Positions 17,831 to 29,289 of a DNA stretch of 64,000 nucleotides are shown here, piece by piece; the first letter of the stretch is position 1, and the number at the start of each line of letters is the position of its first letter. The translations under genes and the position numbers were made by a program. The DNA lies in assembly GCF_019654915.1 (NCBI RefSeq), contig NZ_BPET01000013.1:1-64000 (forward strand), written 5' to 3'. The DNA comes from Shewanella sp. MBTL60-007. GTDB lineage: Bacteria; Pseudomonadota; Gammaproteobacteria; Enterobacterales; Shewanellaceae. The notes beneath the pieces are model-generated. The model worked only from the letters and a program-made list of their open reading frames with translations. It was not told the DNA's origin and did no database searches.

Positions 17831-18596
17831 AGTTAATGATCTCCGCAAAAGCTATTACGCCGGCTACAAGCGGTTTAAGCGCCAATATAACCATGCATTA
17901 TCGCCTGTGTCTTTTGAACTCAATCGAGGTGAAACACTGGCGATAGTTGGGGAAGCGGGCTCAGGAAAAACCACTATTGCCCGTATTTTGGTGGGAGCTG
18001 AGGTCAGAAGTGGCGGCGAGATCTTCTTTGAAGGTGAGCCACTAGATAAGCATGATCTTAAACAACGCTGCCGCCTTATTCGGATGATTTTTCAGGACCC
18101 AAATACCTCACTTAATCCAAGGTTGACCATTGGTGAGTTATTAGATGAGCCTTTGAAGTTCAATACCGACCTAGACAGCAGTGAGCGCAAGGCTCAGGTC
18201 ATCGATAAGCTGAAAAAAGTAGGTCTGTTGCCAGAGCACTCCGATTTCTATCCCCATATGATCTCAGAGGGACAAAAACAACGCGTGGCAGTCGCTCGCG
18301 CCTTGATGCTTGATCCTAAAATTATCATCGCGGATGAAGCCTTAACTGCGCTGGACCTTTCGGTAAGATCACAGATCCTCAACCTGCTGTTAGAGCTACA
18401 ACAAGAAATGGGGCTGTCTTATATATTCGTATCCCATAATATGAATATCATTCGTCATGTCAGCGATAAAATCATGGTGCTGAAAAAAGGGGTTATGGTT
18501 GAGAAGGCAACAACAGAGCAGCTATTTAATCAGCCGCAACATGAGTACACCCAAAGGTTAATTCAAGAGCAAAGCCTGTTTACGCGTAAAAAATAA
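17811..18596 (+). CDS. sapF: SapF, ABC transporter ATPase
   Basis: Second ATPase of the Sap importer, about 261 aa. Walker A is the normal GEAGSGKT; the signature loop is SEGQKQRV and Walker B IIIADEALTALD. The start ATG 17811 lies inside the end of sapD; a longer frame from 17775 is less likely since family members start close to TTPLLKVNDL. Last gene of the sap operon. With SapD degenerate, SapF may supply the main catalytic P-loop. Confidence 0.9.
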   Translation: MTTPLLKVNDLRKSYYAGYKRFKRQYNHALSPVSFELNRGETLAIVGEAGSGKTTIARILVGAEVRSGGEIFFEGEPLDKHDLKQRCRLIRMIFQDPNTSLNPRLTIGELLDEPLKFNTDLDSSERKAQVIDKLKKVGLLPEHSDFYPHMISEGQKQRVAVARALMLDPKIIIADEALTALDLSVRSQILNLLLELQQEMGLSYIFVSHNMNIIRHVSDKIMVLKKGVMVEKATTEQLFNQPQHEYTQRLIQEQSLFTRKK

Positions 18597-18869
18597 TACT
18601 AATCTTTATAAAGATGTATTCGTTTAATCAGAGTTTAGCTATTTTGAAGCAAAGCCATGAATTGCTTCTACATTAATGGTACTCACAACATTTGTCCTTC
18701 AGAGATGAAGAGGGTGTCTTATGTCTGTCGGCAACATACAAGACCATGTTGTTTGCAACGGGTAAACTGCTCCAACCACTGATAAAAAAGCCGATTTTCA
18801 AGAAAAACGAGTGCCATTTGGTGTCGGTTTAATTATCCTAGAGACAATTTTTTAAGAGAATCAAAAAAT

Positions 18870-20072
18870 ATGATCATCAAACCTAGAATCCGTGGCTTTA
18901 TTTGTACTACGACCCATCCTGTTGGTTGTGAAGCCAATGTCCTTGAACAGATCAACTTTACCAAAGCTAAAGGTAAAATTGCTAATGGCCCTAAGAAAGT
19001 CTTAGTCGTTGGCTCTTCAAGTGGATACGGTCTTTCTTCACGCATTACTGCAGCTTTTGGTAGCGATGCCGCCACATTAGGCGTGTTTTTTGAAAAGCCA
19101 AGTACCGAAACTAAACCTGGCACAGCTGGTTGGTACAACTCTGCTGCGTTCGATAAGTTTGCTAAAGCGGAAGGGCTTTACTCTAAGAGCATCAACTGTG
19201 ATGCCTTCAGCCATGAAGCTAAACAGAAAGCCATTGAGATTATCAAGCAAGACCTTGGTCAAGTCGATATGGTGGTTTACTCATTAGCATCACCAGTGCG
19301 TAAAATGCCAGATAGCGGTGAGCTTGTACGTTCATCACTAAAACCTATCGGTGAGACTTATACAGCTACTGCGGTTGATACCAATAAAGACACCATTATC
19401 GAAGCCAGTGTTGAACCGGCAACAGAGCAAGAAATTGCCGATACAGTGACTGTCATGGGCGGCGAAGACTGGGAACTGTGGATGCAAGCGCTATCAGAAG
19501 CTGGCGTGCTAAGCGACAACTGCAAGACCGTTGCCTATAGCTATATCGGAACCGAGCTGACTTGGCCTATTTACTGGCACGGCGCACTTGGTAAAGCCAA
19601 AATGGATCTTGACCGCGCTGCACATGCCCTAAATGATAAGCTTTCAGCAACTGGCGGTAGCGCTAACGTTGCAGTGCTTAAGAGCGTTGTAACACAAGCG
19701 AGCTCGGCAATTCCTGTTATGCCACTATATATAGCTATGGTATTTAAGAAGATGCGCGCAGAAGGTCTACATGAAGGCTGTATCGAGCAGATTAACCGTA
19801 TGTTTAGCGAGCGTCTATTTAAGGCTGACGGTACTGCTGCAGATGTGGATGAGTCAAACCGTCTACGTTTGGATGACTGGGAGCTTCGTGAAGAGATCCA
19901 GCAGCATTGCCGTGATATGTGGCCACAAGTCACCACAGAGAACCTTGCAGAGCTAACTGATTACCGTGAGTATAAGGAAGAGTTCCTAAAACTGTTTGGT
20001 TTCGGTATCGAAGGTATCGATTATGATGCAGATGTGAACCCGCACGTTGAATTTGACGTGATTTCAATCTAA
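18870..20072 (+). CDS. fabV: FabV-type trans-2-enoyl-ACP/CoA reductase
   Basis: NADH-dependent enoyl reductase for the last step of the fatty acid elongation cycle; FabV enzymes are resistant to triclosan. The 400-aa product begins [20 protein letters not shown], typical of FabV/TER, has the cofactor-binding [16 protein letters not shown] region (about 45-60) and the active-site Tyr-x8-Lys pair in [12 protein letters not shown]. Single-gene unit: a 273-bp gap separates it from sapF and a strong terminator follows. Confidence 0.93.
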   Translation: MIIKPRIRGFICTTTHPVGCEANVLEQINFTKAKGKIANGPKKVLVVGSSSGYGLSSRITAAFGSDAATLGVFFEKPSTETKPGTAGWYNSAAFDKFAKAEGLYSKSINCDAFSHEAKQKAIEIIKQDLGQVDMVVYSLASPVRKMPDSGELVRSSLKPIGETYTATAVDTNKDTIIEASVEPATEQEIADTVTVMGGEDWELWMQALSEAGVLSDNCKTVAYSYIGTELTWPIYWHGALGKAKMDLDRAAHALNDKLSATGGSANVAVLKSVVTQASSAIPVMPLYIAMVFKKMRAEGLHEGCIEQINRMFSERLFKADGTAADVDESNRLRLDDWELREEIQQHCRDMWPQVTTENLAELTDYREYKEEFLKLFGFGIEGIDYDADVNPHVEFDVISI

Positions 20073-20100
20073 CTAGCAAAGTCTAGCTTAGGCAAATATT

Positions 20101-20133
20101 AAAACGCCGCAATATTTTATTGCGGCGTTTTTT
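20101..20133 (+). terminator. Intrinsic terminator after fabV
   Basis: Arms ACGCCGCAAT and ATTGCGGCGT flanked by A and T runs, 30 bp after the stop. Confidence 0.9.
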
Positions 20134-20466
20134 ATTGCTCCTTGAAAACGTTCATCACGAAAAACAACGAGAGCTGCAAGAAAAGCAGCAAGCTTTTTTA
20201 TCTTCTCCCTTCATGTTCTTCGCGAAGGCGGAGCGCTTCATGGTTAACTTAGTGATAAATAGCTTCTAAAGCAAAAGCCAATGCGATACACCACCAAGGA
20301 CACAGAGCGCTTCCCTGCACGAATTAATACATAGGCAATAGCTTTGCTGCGCCCATAAAAAAACCGGCCTTCGCCGGTTTTTCAATGCCTCATATAAGGC
20401 TCACTATTAATGATTGAGTAAAGCTAGCTAAGTAGCAATGACTCAGCAGTGGTTACCCTATAGCGT
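20134..20466. other. Intergenic region between convergent fabV and ppiD
   Basis: Between the two terminators I see no gene. Near 20287 there is a stretch CACCAAGGACACAGAG that resembles a sequence on the opposite strand near 59190 (CTCCGTGTCTTTTGTGG). Both look like worn copies of a dispersed intergenic repeat; this is a weak match. Confidence 0.4.
20357..20382 (-). terminator. Intrinsic terminator after ppiD
   Basis: Arms AAACCGGC and GCCGGTTT around a CTTC loop, with A and T runs on both sides; about 85 bp after the ppiD stop. Confidence 0.88.
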
Positions 20467-22332
20467 TTACTCAGCAACTGGGTAAAGCACTTCACCTTTA
20501 GCTTTTAGTGACGCGATCACTGCACGGTAATCGTTTTCACTGTACTGAGCGCTTAAACGCTGCTTGAGTGAGTCAAGAAGGTTAGCATCAACGCCTTCAG
20601 CTGGATTAACTTTCTTCAATACCACTACTGCGTAACCATTTGCTAGCGCAACAGTATCAACTGAAGGCTTATCGCTTGGCTGAGCCATAGCAAATGCTTT
20701 GTTTACGATTGCGCCATCAACGTCTTGCTCAAAACGACCTAGCTTATCTTTAACAATAAAGTCAGCTGTTACACCTGAAGCTTCAACAGCGGTCATAGCT
20801 TCTTGTGCTTGCTTACGCGCAGCTTCATTAGCCTGCTCTTGCTTTAAGCGGTTAGCAATCGCGTTACGAACGTCAGCTAACTCCATAGTGCCTGCAGCCT
20901 TATGGGTGTTAACACGGATCACAACAACGTGATTAGGAGCAACTTCTAGTACATCACTGTTCATACCATCAAGTAGCACGTTAGAAGAGAATGCCGCTTT
21001 TAATAGCTCAGGATTAGAGAATAGCTCTGGCGGATTAGTACGTGTGAACTCAGGCGTTGTCTTAACATCAACACCTAGGTCCTTAGCAGCCTCCGCTAGC
21101 GTATCAGGTACTTCGTAGCTGGTGTCAGCCAAAACTTGCTGTAGCTCATAGAACTTATCTACTGCCTGCTTATCTTGAAGCTGAGCAATGATTTTTTCTT
21201 TAACGTCAGCAAATGGTGCTTGAGCACCGGCTTGAATATCAAGAGCCTTGATGATGTGGTAACCAAAGTCTGTTTTAACAACATTTGAGTACTCACCTTT
21301 GTTAAGCGCAAACAGTGCTTGGTCAAATTCAGGCTCCATAACGCCCGCTTCAAACCAATCTAGTTGACCACCCTGCTCACCGCTAAAGGTATCTTCAGAT
21401 TCAGTCTTAGCGACTTCAGCAAAGTCTGCACCGTCTTGAAGTTGCTTATAGATGGCTTCAGCTTTCGCTTTAGCCGCCGCGTCATCGTCACCTGTTTGAA
21501 CAAGGATATGTGCAGCTAAGCGCTTCTCAGCTTGTGTGTAATTCGCTTTGTGCTCATCGTAGTATGCTTGTGCTTCAGCATCAGTCACTTTTACATCTTT
21601 AGCTAAATCTTTTGCGTCTAGCTCGATGTAGTCAAGACTAACTACTTCAGGGCGAATGAACTGATCTAGATTAGAGTCATAATAAGTTTTGATCTGCTCA
21701 TCGGTAACACTAATGTCTGCAAGGAATGGAGTCGCGTCAATAACCTTGTAGTCAATGTCACGGGTCTGGCCTTGTAGATCGGCCAAATACTTGGCTTCAC
21801 CAGGAAGAACGAATTCAGAACCCACTAGGGTCGCAACAAGCTGACGACGAGTCATATCGGTACGCATCATGTCGCGGAAAGTATTTGCCTGATAGCCTAA
21901 CTGACGCAGAATCGCTTGGTAACGGTCGTTGTCAAAGACTCCATCAGTTTGAAAAGCTGGCTCGCTCATGATTGCAGCTTTAATCTGCTCATCAGATACG
22001 CGTAATCCAAGCTCTGCAGCATTTTGATCCAGTAGCTTATCTGCAACTAAGCGCTCTAATACGCTTTGCTTTACGCTCTGCATGTAGTTGTCATCGGCAG
22101 ACAGAGTGGCAAACATATCACCTAATTGTTGTTCTAAGCGACTACGCTCGTTTTGATAGGCTTGTTCTAACGCTGAGTTGCTGATCTCTTCACCATTTAC
22201 GGTAGCAGCTGCAACCTCAGTTGAAGAACCTAAATAACTACTCACGCCTGTAAATGCAAATGAAAGTATCACAAGGATTAAAATGCCTTTTGCAATTACA
22301 CCTTGTGAGCCTTCGCGAATCTTTTCTAACAT
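20467..22332 (-). CDS. ppiD: PpiD, periplasmic folding chaperone (parvulin-type)
   Basis: Inner-membrane-anchored periplasmic chaperone next to the Sec translocon that assists newly exported proteins. The 621-aa product has an N-terminal membrane anchor (about 16-33), a SurA-N-like chaperone region, a parvulin domain (AAHILVQTGDDDAAAKAK ... TDFGYHIIKAL, about 275-365) and a C-terminal SurA-like region. Full length for the family. Unusually, a strong intrinsic terminator lies only 31 nt upstream of the start. Confidence 0.93.
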   Translation of the reverse strand: MLEKIREGSQGVIAKGILILVILSFAFTGVSSYLGSSTEVAAATVNGEEISNSALEQAYQNERSRLEQQLGDMFATLSADDNYMQSVKQSVLERLVADKLLDQNAAELGLRVSDEQIKAAIMSEPAFQTDGVFDNDRYQAILRQLGYQANTFRDMMRTDMTRRQLVATLVGSEFVLPGEAKYLADLQGQTRDIDYKVIDATPFLADISVTDEQIKTYYDSNLDQFIRPEVVSLDYIELDAKDLAKDVKVTDAEAQAYYDEHKANYTQAEKRLAAHILVQTGDDDAAAKAKAEAIYKQLQDGADFAEVAKTESEDTFSGEQGGQLDWFEAGVMEPEFDQALFALNKGEYSNVVKTDFGYHIIKALDIQAGAQAPFADVKEKIIAQLQDKQAVDKFYELQQVLADTSYEVPDTLAEAAKDLGVDVKTTPEFTRTNPPELFSNPELLKAAFSSNVLLDGMNSDVLEVAPNHVVVIRVNTHKAAGTMELADVRNAIANRLKQEQANEAARKQAQEAMTAVEASGVTADFIVKDKLGRFEQDVDGAIVNKAFAMAQPSDKPSVDTVALANGYAVVVLKKVNPAEGVDANLLDSLKQRLSAQYSENDYRAVIASLKAKGEVLYPVAE

Positions 22333-22363
22333 CAGACTTCTCGCTGGTTGCGATGGATAAAAT

Positions 22364-22397
22364 AAAAAGGCGCATCACTGTCTGGATGCGCCTTTTT
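22364..22397 (-). terminator. Terminator hairpin immediately upstream of ppiD
   Basis: Perfect 13-bp stem (AAAAAGGCGCATC and GATGCGCCTTTTT, 8-nt loop), T-rich on both strands, 31 nt from the ppiD ATG at 22332. A second terminator for hupB lies about 90 bp further upstream, so this one may act as an attenuator in the ppiD leader. Confidence 0.8.
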
Positions 22398-22483
22398 GTA
22401 ATTTAAAGGAGATGAAAAGTAATCTCTTCAGGCTCCTGCTGGCAAAATTAAGGGTTACCTCAATTATTGCCCTCTCTATTTGT

Positions 22484-22510
22484 AAAAAGCACTGCCAAGC
22501 AGTGCTTTCT
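22484..22510 (-). terminator. Intrinsic terminator after hupB
   Basis: Arms AAAGCACTG and CAGTGCTTT with a 5-nt loop, T-run on the minus strand, about 37 bp after the hupB stop. Confidence 0.85.
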
Positions 22511-22546
22511 TACAATAGCCTTACAAAGGCTGCATTGCTAACTTTC

Positions 22547-22819
22547 TTAGTTAACAGCGTCTTTTAGAGCTTTACCAGCTTTAAATGCTGGAATGTTTGC
22601 TGCAGCGATTTTGATCTCTTTACCCGTTTGTGGGTTACGACCAGTGCGCTCTGCACGTTGACGCACTTCGAAAGTACCGAAACCAACAAGAGCAATCTTA
22701 TCGCCTTCTTTTAGGCCTTCAGTAACTGCGCCAATGAAAGAGTCTAATGCGCGGCCAGCAGCAGCTTTAGAAATGTCAGCACCAGAAGCGATTTTCTCGA
22801 TTAGTTCAGATTTGTTCAT
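22547..22819 (-). CDS. hupB: DNA-binding protein HU-beta
   Basis: Histone-like nucleoid protein that bends DNA without sequence preference. The 90-aa product ([20 protein letters not shown]...) has the HU dimer fold sequence and the arm motif [15 protein letters not shown] 22819 has AAGGGGA nearby; an upstream start at 22852 would add 11 residues foreign to the family. Located between lon and ppiD as in many gammaproteobacteria. Confidence 0.96.
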   Translation of the reverse strand: MNKSELIEKIASGADISKAAAGRALDSFIGAVTEGLKEGDKIALVGFGTFEVRQRAERTGRNPQTGKEIKIAAANIPAFKAGKALKDAVN

Positions 22820-23088
22820 GTCATCCCCTTGAATGTAATTTGTGCGCCGCACCCAAATCCTTGTCTAGAGCGGTCTGCGGAGGCTTTTTATAACAAGCTT
22901 AGAACCAAAGTTCAAGCCTTATAGGAAAACCAAAGAAATAAATTAGGATACTACTCAAAACCAGTCACTCCAAGGGCTGGAGCAACTGACTCTCCACAGA
23001 CTTAGGCTACCACAGCTTCAAACTTTGGTAAGCCCTTTTTTACTGTTTTTTTAAAGGTATCCTGCATTTTATTGCGTTAGTCCACGTT

Positions 23089-25434
23089 TTATACTACTTC
23101 GAAGCCTTCAACTGGTCGCTCAAGCGCCAATTTCAATACTTCATCAACCCATTTCACTGGATGAATTTTTAGATCGGCAATGACATTTTGTGGAATTTCT
23201 TCCAAATCACGCTCATTTTCTTTTGGAATTAGAACAACTTTCGTACCACCACGATGGGCAGCTAAGAGTTTTTCCTTTAATCCGCCAATTGGTAAAACTT
23301 CACCACGCAGAGTAATTTCACCCGTCATCGCCACATCTGCGCGAACCGGATTACCCGTTAAACTAGAAACGAGAGCTGTACACATTGCCGCACCAGCAGA
23401 TGGACCATCTTTTGGTGTCGCGCCTTCAGGTACGTGCACGTGAATATCGCGCTTCTCGTAGAAATCAGGATTAATACCCAATTGTTCTGCGCGAGCACGC
23501 ACAACTGTCATTGCCGCTTGAATCGACTCTTGCATGACATCGCCAAGTGAACCTGTATAGGTCAGCTTGCCCTTGCCAGGCACAGATGTCGCTTCAATAG
23601 TCAGCAAATCACCGCCCACTTCAGTCCAAGCAAGACCAGTCACTTGACCAATCTGATTATTAGACTCAGCCTTACCGTAGTCACAGCGTTGTACACCTAG
23701 GAACGACTTAAGGTTGTCTTGGTTAACTTCAACATGCTTAATACTCTTATCAAGCAAAATTTGTTTAACCACCTTACGGCAGATTTTAGATAGTTCACGC
23801 TCAAGCGCTCGAACGCCGGCTTCACGAGTGTAATAACGAATAATGCCGATAATAGCGCTATCGTCGACTGTCACCTCTTTCGCTTTTAGTCCGTTACGCT
23901 CTATCTGCTTCGGCAATAAGTGTTGCTTAGCAATATTAAGCTTCTCGTCTTCGGTATAACCAGATAAGCGAATGACTTCCATACGGTCTAGTAGTGGGCC
24001 AGGAATGTTCATCGAGTTAGAGGTAGCCACAAACATCACATCAGATAGATCGTAATCGACCTCCATGTAGTGATCGCTAAATGCTGAGTTTTGCTCAGGA
24101 TCTAACACCTCAAGCAATGCCGAAGCTGGGTCGCCACGCATATCACTGCTCATCTTATCGATTTCATCCAGTAAGAACAGTGGGTTTTTAACACCGACTT
24201 TAGACATCTTCTGGATGACCTTGCCCGGCATAGAACCGATATAGGTACGACGGTGACCACGGATCTCCGCTTCATCACGAACGCCGCCTAAGGCAACACG
24301 CACATACTTACGACCAGTTGCCTTAGCAATAGATTGACCCAAGGATGTTTTACCCACACCTGGAGGCCCAACTAAACAAAGGATTGGCCCCTTAAGCTGC
24401 TTAACACGGCTTTGAACCGCTAGATACTCAAGAATGCGTTCTTTAACTTTTTCAAGCCCGAAATGATCGGTGTCGAGTACGTCCTGCGCCTTAGCTAAAT
24501 CACGTTTAATTTTAGAGCGTTTGTGCCAAGGCACAGACACCATCCACTCAACGTAACTTCTCACCACAGTCGCTTCAGCAGACATAGGTGACATCATCTT
24601 TAACTTGTTCAGCTCTGCAGACGCTTTATCTTTAGCCTCTGCAGGCATCTGTGCCTCTTCGATTTTCTTGGCTAAGCTTTCAAACTCATCGTGAGACTCG
24701 TCAATATCACCAAGCTCTTTTTGAATGGCCTTCATCTGCTCATTCAAATAGTACTCACGCTGACTCTTCTCCATCTGCTTCTTAACGCGGCTGCGGATAC
24801 GCTTCTCAACCTGTAATAGATCGATTTCAGCTTCCATCATCGCCATCAAGTATTCGATGCGTTCGCTAACATTGACCATCTCAAGCACAGACTGTTTGTC
24901 TTCTAGCTTAAGCGGCATATGTGCGGCCATGGTGTCGGCAAGTCTTGCCGCCTCGTCGATACCCGACAGCGAAGTTAATACCTCAGGTGGGATCTTCTTA
25001 TTTAGCTTGATGTAGCCCTCAAACTGACCAACAGCTGAGCGAACGAGAACTTCCTCTTCTTTCTCTGAAAGGGGCTCTGATTCGAGATAGTGAGCCGTTG
25101 CTTGGAAGATCTCTTCCTGTTCGATATAGCTATCGATGCAAACTCTTTGGCCACCTTCAACCAATACCTTTACGGTACCATCTGGTAGTTTTAATAGCTG
25201 GAGTATTGATGCAACTGTACCTACATCAAAAATGTCATCGCTAGTTGGGTCGTCTAGCTCAGCATCACGCTGGGCGACTAAAATAATCTGTTTACCTTGA
25301 TCCATCGCTTTTTCTAAGCAACGAATAGACTTCTCTCGACCGACGAATAACGGAATTACCATGTGGGGATAGACCACCACATCTCTTAGTGGTAGTACGG
25401 GTAGTTCGATTCGCGCATCACGCTCTAGGGTCAT
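23089..25434 (-). CDS. lon: Lon ATP-dependent protease
   Basis: Cytoplasmic AAA+ serine protease that degrades misfolded and regulatory proteins. The 781-aa product starts [20 protein letters not shown], has the N-terminal substrate-binding region, a coiled coil, Walker A GPPGVGKT, Walker [10 protein letters not shown], and the Ser-Lys dyad ([11 protein letters not shown] and [10 protein letters not shown]). Essentially the E. coli length (784). A heat-shock-type promoter precedes it. Confidence 0.97.
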   Translation of the reverse strand: MTLERDARIELPVLPLRDVVVYPHMVIPLFVGREKSIRCLEKAMDQGKQIILVAQRDAELDDPTSDDIFDVGTVASILQLLKLPDGTVKVLVEGGQRVCIDSYIEQEEIFQATAHYLESEPLSEKEEEVLVRSAVGQFEGYIKLNKKIPPEVLTSLSGIDEAARLADTMAAHMPLKLEDKQSVLEMVNVSERIEYLMAMMEAEIDLLQVEKRIRSRVKKQMEKSQREYYLNEQMKAIQKELGDIDESHDEFESLAKKIEEAQMPAEAKDKASAELNKLKMMSPMSAEATVVRSYVEWMVSVPWHKRSKIKRDLAKAQDVLDTDHFGLEKVKERILEYLAVQSRVKQLKGPILCLVGPPGVGKTSLGQSIAKATGRKYVRVALGGVRDEAEIRGHRRTYIGSMPGKVIQKMSKVGVKNPLFLLDEIDKMSSDMRGDPASALLEVLDPEQNSAFSDHYMEVDYDLSDVMFVATSNSMNIPGPLLDRMEVIRLSGYTEDEKLNIAKQHLLPKQIERNGLKAKEVTVDDSAIIGIIRYYTREAGVRALERELSKICRKVVKQILLDKSIKHVEVNQDNLKSFLGVQRCDYGKAESNNQIGQVTGLAWTEVGGDLLTIEATSVPGKGKLTYTGSLGDVMQESIQAAMTVVRARAEQLGINPDFYEKRDIHVHVPEGATPKDGPSAGAAMCTALVSSLTGNPVRADVAMTGEITLRGEVLPIGGLKEKLLAAHRGGTKVVLIPKENERDLEEIPQNVIADLKIHPVKWVDEVLKLALERPVEGFEVV

Positions 25435-25468
25435 AGCTCGATTCCGTTTTTTATGATTACTTATGAGT

Positions 25469-25496
25469 ATATTGGGGTGATTCGATAGGTTTCAAT
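25469..25496 (-). promoter_or_regulatory. Sigma32-type (heat shock) promoter of lon
   Basis: On the minus strand TTGAAA (25495-25490) is followed, 12 bp later, by CCCCAATAT (25477-25469), close to the sigma32 consensus CTTGAAA / CCCCATNT. It lies 35-61 bp upstream of the lon start. Lon is a known heat-shock gene. Confidence 0.7.
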
Positions 25497-25526
25497 AGCG
25501 AAAAAGAATTAATTAAAGAAGTGTAT

Positions 25527-25553
25527 AAAAAAGGAGCCATATTGGCTCCTTTT
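25527..25553 (-). terminator. Intrinsic terminator after clpX
   Basis: Arms AAAAGGAGCC and GGCTCCTTTT with a 5-nt loop, 30 bp after the clpX stop; T-run continues on the minus strand. Confidence 0.9.
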
Positions 25554-25582
25554 AAACTCACTACTCGATTGTAGACGAGATT

Positions 25583-26860
25583 TTATTCCGCTGTTGCGGT
25601 TTGTGCTTCGTTATTAGCGTAGATCAGGATTGGGCTAGACTCGCCTTTAACCACTGACTCGTCGATAACAACTTTAGCCACATCGTCTGTCGACGGTAGA
25701 TCGTACATGATATCGAGCAAGATCCCCTCAACAATAGAGCGAAGTCCACGAGCACCCGTCTTACGCGTTTGTGCCTTAAGGGCAATCGCTTTAAGTGCAT
25801 CGTCTCTAAACTCAAGTTCAACGCCTTCCATCTCAAACAATGCCGCATACTGCTTAGTAATCGCATTCTTCGGTTGTGAGAGAATTTGAATTAGCGCTTC
25901 ATCGTCCAGCTCAGCTAACGTTGCTAATACTGGTAGACGGCCGATAAATTCGGGGATCAGACCAAATTTAACTAAATCTTCTGGCTCTACTTGCAGTAGT
26001 GTATCAGAGATAGTCTTCTTGTCGGCTTCACCTTTAACTTCGGCACCAAAACCAATACCGGTACCCACATGGGCACGTTGCTCGATCACTTTCTCAAGAC
26101 CTGCGAATGCACCACCACAGACGAACAGGATCTTAGAAGTATCGACTTGCAAGAACTCCTGCTGCGGATGCTTACGGCCGCCCTGTGGAGGCACTGCAGC
26201 AATAGTTCCTTCGATAAGTTTCAATAACGCCTGCTGTACACCCTCGCCCGACACGTCACGTGTGATTGATGGGTTATCAGACTTACGACTGATCTTATCG
26301 ATCTCATCGATATACACGATACCGCGCTGCGCTTTATCTACATCGTAGTCGCACTTTTGCAGTAGCTTCTGGATGATATTTTCAACGTCTTCACCCACGT
26401 AACCCGCTTCGGTTAATGTCGTAGCATCGGCCATCGTAAATGGTACATCAAGAACGCGCGCTAAAGTCTCTGCTAATAATGTTTTACCACTACCCGTTGG
26501 ACCGATAAGCAGGATGTTACTCTTGCCTAACTCAACACCATCTTTAGGGCTGGCATTTCTAAGACGCTTATAATGATTATATACCGCAACAGAAAGAACT
26601 TTCTTTGCCTTATCTTGACCGATAACATAATCATCCAAGTGTGCTCTTAGCTCATGAGGCGTCGGCAACTTGTCTTGCTCTTGCTTTGGTGAAATCTCTT
26701 TAATTTCTTCTCGAATAATGTCATTGCAGAGTTCAACACACTCGTCACAAACATATACAGAAGGCCCAGCGATGAGTTTTCTTACTTCATGCTGGCTCTT
26801 ACCACAAAAAGAGCAGTACAGCAGTTTTCCGCCGTCACCGTTACCTTTGTCTTCACCCAT
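25583..26860 (-). CDS. clpX: ClpX, ATPase subunit of the ClpXP protease
   Basis: AAA+ unfoldase that feeds ClpP. The 425-aa product has the N-terminal four-cysteine zinc domain (CSFCGKSQ ... VCDECVELC, about 16-41), Walker A GPTGSGKT, Walker B IVYIDEID and the IGF loop ([16 protein letters not shown]) that docks on ClpP. clpP lies 84 bp upstream on the same strand. Confidence 0.97.
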   Translation of the reverse strand: MGEDKGNGDGGKLLYCSFCGKSQHEVRKLIAGPSVYVCDECVELCNDIIREEIKEISPKQEQDKLPTPHELRAHLDDYVIGQDKAKKVLSVAVYNHYKRLRNASPKDGVELGKSNILLIGPTGSGKTLLAETLARVLDVPFTMADATTLTEAGYVGEDVENIIQKLLQKCDYDVDKAQRGIVYIDEIDKISRKSDNPSITRDVSGEGVQQALLKLIEGTIAAVPPQGGRKHPQQEFLQVDTSKILFVCGGAFAGLEKVIEQRAHVGTGIGFGAEVKGEADKKTISDTLLQVEPEDLVKFGLIPEFIGRLPVLATLAELDDEALIQILSQPKNAITKQYAALFEMEGVELEFRDDALKAIALKAQTRKTGARGLRSIVEGILLDIMYDLPSTDDVAKVVIDESVVKGESSPILIYANNEAQTATAE

Positions 26861-26944
26861 TACTTTACCTCTGTTTGCAGTAATTGTACTGCGTAAATCT
26901 TTTCGTTACTTCTTATTTGAGCATAGCTCAGAGGACAGTAAAAA

Positions 26945-27556
26945 TCAGCCTCGTTTTGCTATCACTGAATCGACTAATCCGTATTCAGCAGCTTCTGTCG
27001 CACTCATAAAGTTATCGCGGTCTGTATCGCGTTCAATCACTTCAAGAGGCTGCCCTGTGTGCTCAGCAAGCATAGAGTTAAGCTTATGCTTAATACCTAA
27101 GATCTCTTGGGCGTGAATAGCGATATCTGACGCTTGACCTTGGAAGCCACCTAAAGGCTGATGGATCATCACTCTAGAATTCGGTAAGCAATGACGTTTG
27201 CCTTCTGCACCGCCTGCTAACAAAAATGCGCCCATGCTCGCCGCTTGACCAATACACACTGTGCTGACGTTTGGTTTAATAAACTGCATAGTGTCATAGA
27301 TCGCCATACCAGCAGTTACGCTACCGCCTGGCGAGTTAATGTATAGGTAGATATCCTTATCTGGGCTCTCTGACTCCAAAAACAGTAACTGAGCAACGAT
27401 AAGGTTAGCCATATGCTCTTCAACTTGGCCAACGAGAAAGATCACTCGCTCTTTCAAAAGGCGAGAATAAATATCATATGAACGTTCACCTTTAGCCGTC
27501 TGTTCGACAACCATAGGAACGAGTGCGTTAAGTACTGATTCTGGCGCTTTGTGCAT
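26945..27556 (-). CDS. clpP: ClpP, proteolytic subunit of Clp proteases
   Basis: Tetradecameric serine peptidase. The 203-aa product has the nucleophile Ser107 in GQAASMGAF, His132 in [10 protein letters not shown] and an Asp in the region ERDTDRD. Residues before about 10 are probably a short propeptide. Full length. Sits between tig and clpX in the standard tig-clpP-clpX-lon order. Confidence 0.97.
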   Translation of the reverse strand: MHKAPESVLNALVPMVVEQTAKGERSYDIYSRLLKERVIFLVGQVEEHMANLIVAQLLFLESESPDKDIYLYINSPGGSVTAGMAIYDTMQFIKPNVSTVCIGQAASMGAFLLAGGAEGKRHCLPNSRVMIHQPLGGFQGQASDIAIHAQEILGIKHKLNSMLAEHTGQPLEVIERDTDRDNFMSATEAAEYGLVDSVIAKRG

Positions 27557-27645
27557 GATTAACTTCCCTAAATAAAAATGGCCCGCATGAGGAACCTCAT
27601 ACGAGCCATTATAAATGGCTAATAGCCATTTAAGTCAAGCGATGG

Positions 27646-28950
27646 TTACGCGCGACCTGTAGCCTTGTTCATAAATTCTTCAAAGTTGACTGCTTTTTCA
27701 GTCAAAGTTGCAGTTTTCAACAAAGCTTCAACCGCTTGCTCTTCTAGAGCTACGTTACGCATGTTCTGCATCAGTTCTTCGTTACCGTTGTAGTAAGCTA
27801 CAACTTCACTTGGATCTTCGTATGCAGAAGCCATAGAAGCGATCAGACCTTGAACGCGCTCGTCTTCAGCTTTTAGCTCGTTAGTCTTGATAACTTCGCC
27901 AAGTAGTAGACCTACTTTAACACGACGCTCAGCTTGCTCTGTGAATAGGTCAGCTGGTAGCTCAGGCATGTTTGCTGCTTGGTTACCGAAGCGCTGCATA
28001 GCTTGCTTGCGCAATACTTCTACTTCACCGTCGATTAGTGCTTTTGGCAATTCGATTTCGTTTTGCTCAACTAGACCGTTAAGAACTTGCTCTTTAACGT
28101 TTGCTTTAAGCGCTTGCTCAAGCTCACGGCTCATGTTCTTGCTGATTTCGCCGCGTAGTGCGTCGATACCACCTTCGGTAATACCGAATAGTGTAGCGAA
28201 CTCATCGTTAACTTCTGGAAGGTTAGCCGCTTGAACTTCATTCAGAGTGATAGCGAAAGTCGCTACTTTACCCTTTAGGTTTTCAGCGTGGTAATCTTCA
28301 GGGAAAGTCACTTCGATGTTGAACTCTTCACCTGCTTTGTGACCTTCAACACCAGACTCGAAGCCTGGGATCATACGGCCACTACCTAGTTGAAGTTCGA
28401 AATCTTCAGCTTTACCGCCTTCGAACTCTTCACCATCGATTGAACCAACGAAGTTGATCTTAGCTTTGTCGCCTTCAGCCGCAGCGCGCTCAACAACTTC
28501 GAAAGTCGCATGTTGGTTACGTAGCGTTTCAATCATAGAATCAACGTCTGCTTCAGTTACTTCAGCAGTTGGTTGCTCAACAGTGATTGACTCAAGACCT
28601 TTTAGTTCTACTTCTGGGTAGATTTCAAAAGTCGCAACAAACTCAAAGTTTTCGCCTTCAGTTGAACCTGGAGTCAATGTTGGAGCACCAGCTGGGTTTA
28701 ACTTCTCAGCAATAATAGCTTCAACGAAGTTACGCTGCATCACTTCACCCATGATGTCTTGACGAATAGCTTTTCCATAACGCTTATTGATCACGCTTAC
28801 AGGTACTTTTCCTGGACGGAAACCTGGGATACGAGCACGCTTAGCTTCGCTTTTTAATGCTTCTTTAACAGTGTTCTCGATCTGCTCAGCAGGTACAGAA
28901 ATTGTTAGGCGACGCTCTAAGCCTTGTGTGGTTTCAACAGAAACTTGCAT
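27646..28950 (-). CDS. tig: Trigger factor
   Basis: Ribosome-bound chaperone and peptidyl-prolyl isomerase. The 434-aa product has the ribosome-docking loop (GFRPGKVP), the central FKBP-like domain ([19 protein letters not shown]) and the C-terminal chaperone arms. ATG 28950 has CGAGGT upstream; the longer frame to 29001 adds unrelated residues. A small hairpin (AAATGGCT / AGCCATTT) lies just after the stop, before clpP. Confidence 0.97.
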   Translation of the reverse strand: MQVSVETTQGLERRLTISVPAEQIENTVKEALKSEAKRARIPGFRPGKVPVSVINKRYGKAIRQDIMGEVMQRNFVEAIIAEKLNPAGAPTLTPGSTEGENFEFVATFEIYPEVELKGLESITVEQPTAEVTEADVDSMIETLRNQHATFEVVERAAAEGDKAKINFVGSIDGEEFEGGKAEDFELQLGSGRMIPGFESGVEGHKAGEEFNIEVTFPEDYHAENLKGKVATFAITLNEVQAANLPEVNDEFATLFGITEGGIDALRGEISKNMSRELEQALKANVKEQVLNGLVEQNEIELPKALIDGEVEVLRKQAMQRFGNQAANMPELPADLFTEQAERRVKVGLLLGEVIKTNELKAEDERVQGLIASMASAYEDPSEVVAYYNGNEELMQNMRNVALEEQAVEALLKTATLTEKAVNFEEFMNKATGRA

Positions 28951-29158
28951 TTTTTTACCTCGAAATGTGTCTATCGTCCTTTGCAATAGTCGAAAAATCA
29001 ACTACTCAGGTATTCGTTTCTTGATCCGTAAATTTCACCAAAATGCCCATAAATACTGACGATCGGCACCGGTATCTTTTAGTTGATAATTATCAAGACG
29101 CGACATTATATCTATCGAATGCGCCTGAGTCGAGCCTCAAAGCGCGATTTACAGGCGT

Positions 29159-29183
29159 AAAAAAAGCGACCTAGGGTCGCTTT
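29159..29183 (-). terminator. Terminator of the tRNA operon
   Basis: Arms AAAGCGACC and GGTCGCTTT with a 3-nt loop; T-run on the minus strand, 23 bp after tRNA-His. Confidence 0.88.
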
Positions 29184-29205
29184 CTTTACTTCTTTGCAGA
29201 ATGAG

Positions 29206-29282
29206 TGGGGTGACTGATGGGACTTGAACCCACGACAACCGGAATCACAATCCGGGGCTCTACCAACTGAGCTACAATCACC
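29206..29282 (-). tRNA. tRNA-His (anticodon GTG)
   Basis: Minus-strand cloverleaf with anticodon loop TTGTGAT, acceptor GTGATTG paired with CAGTCAC, an encoded extra G at position -1 as in all histidine tRNAs, T-loop TTCAAGT and encoded CCA. Last of three tRNAs in one operon. Confidence 0.97.
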
Positions 29283-29289
29283 ACAAAAA

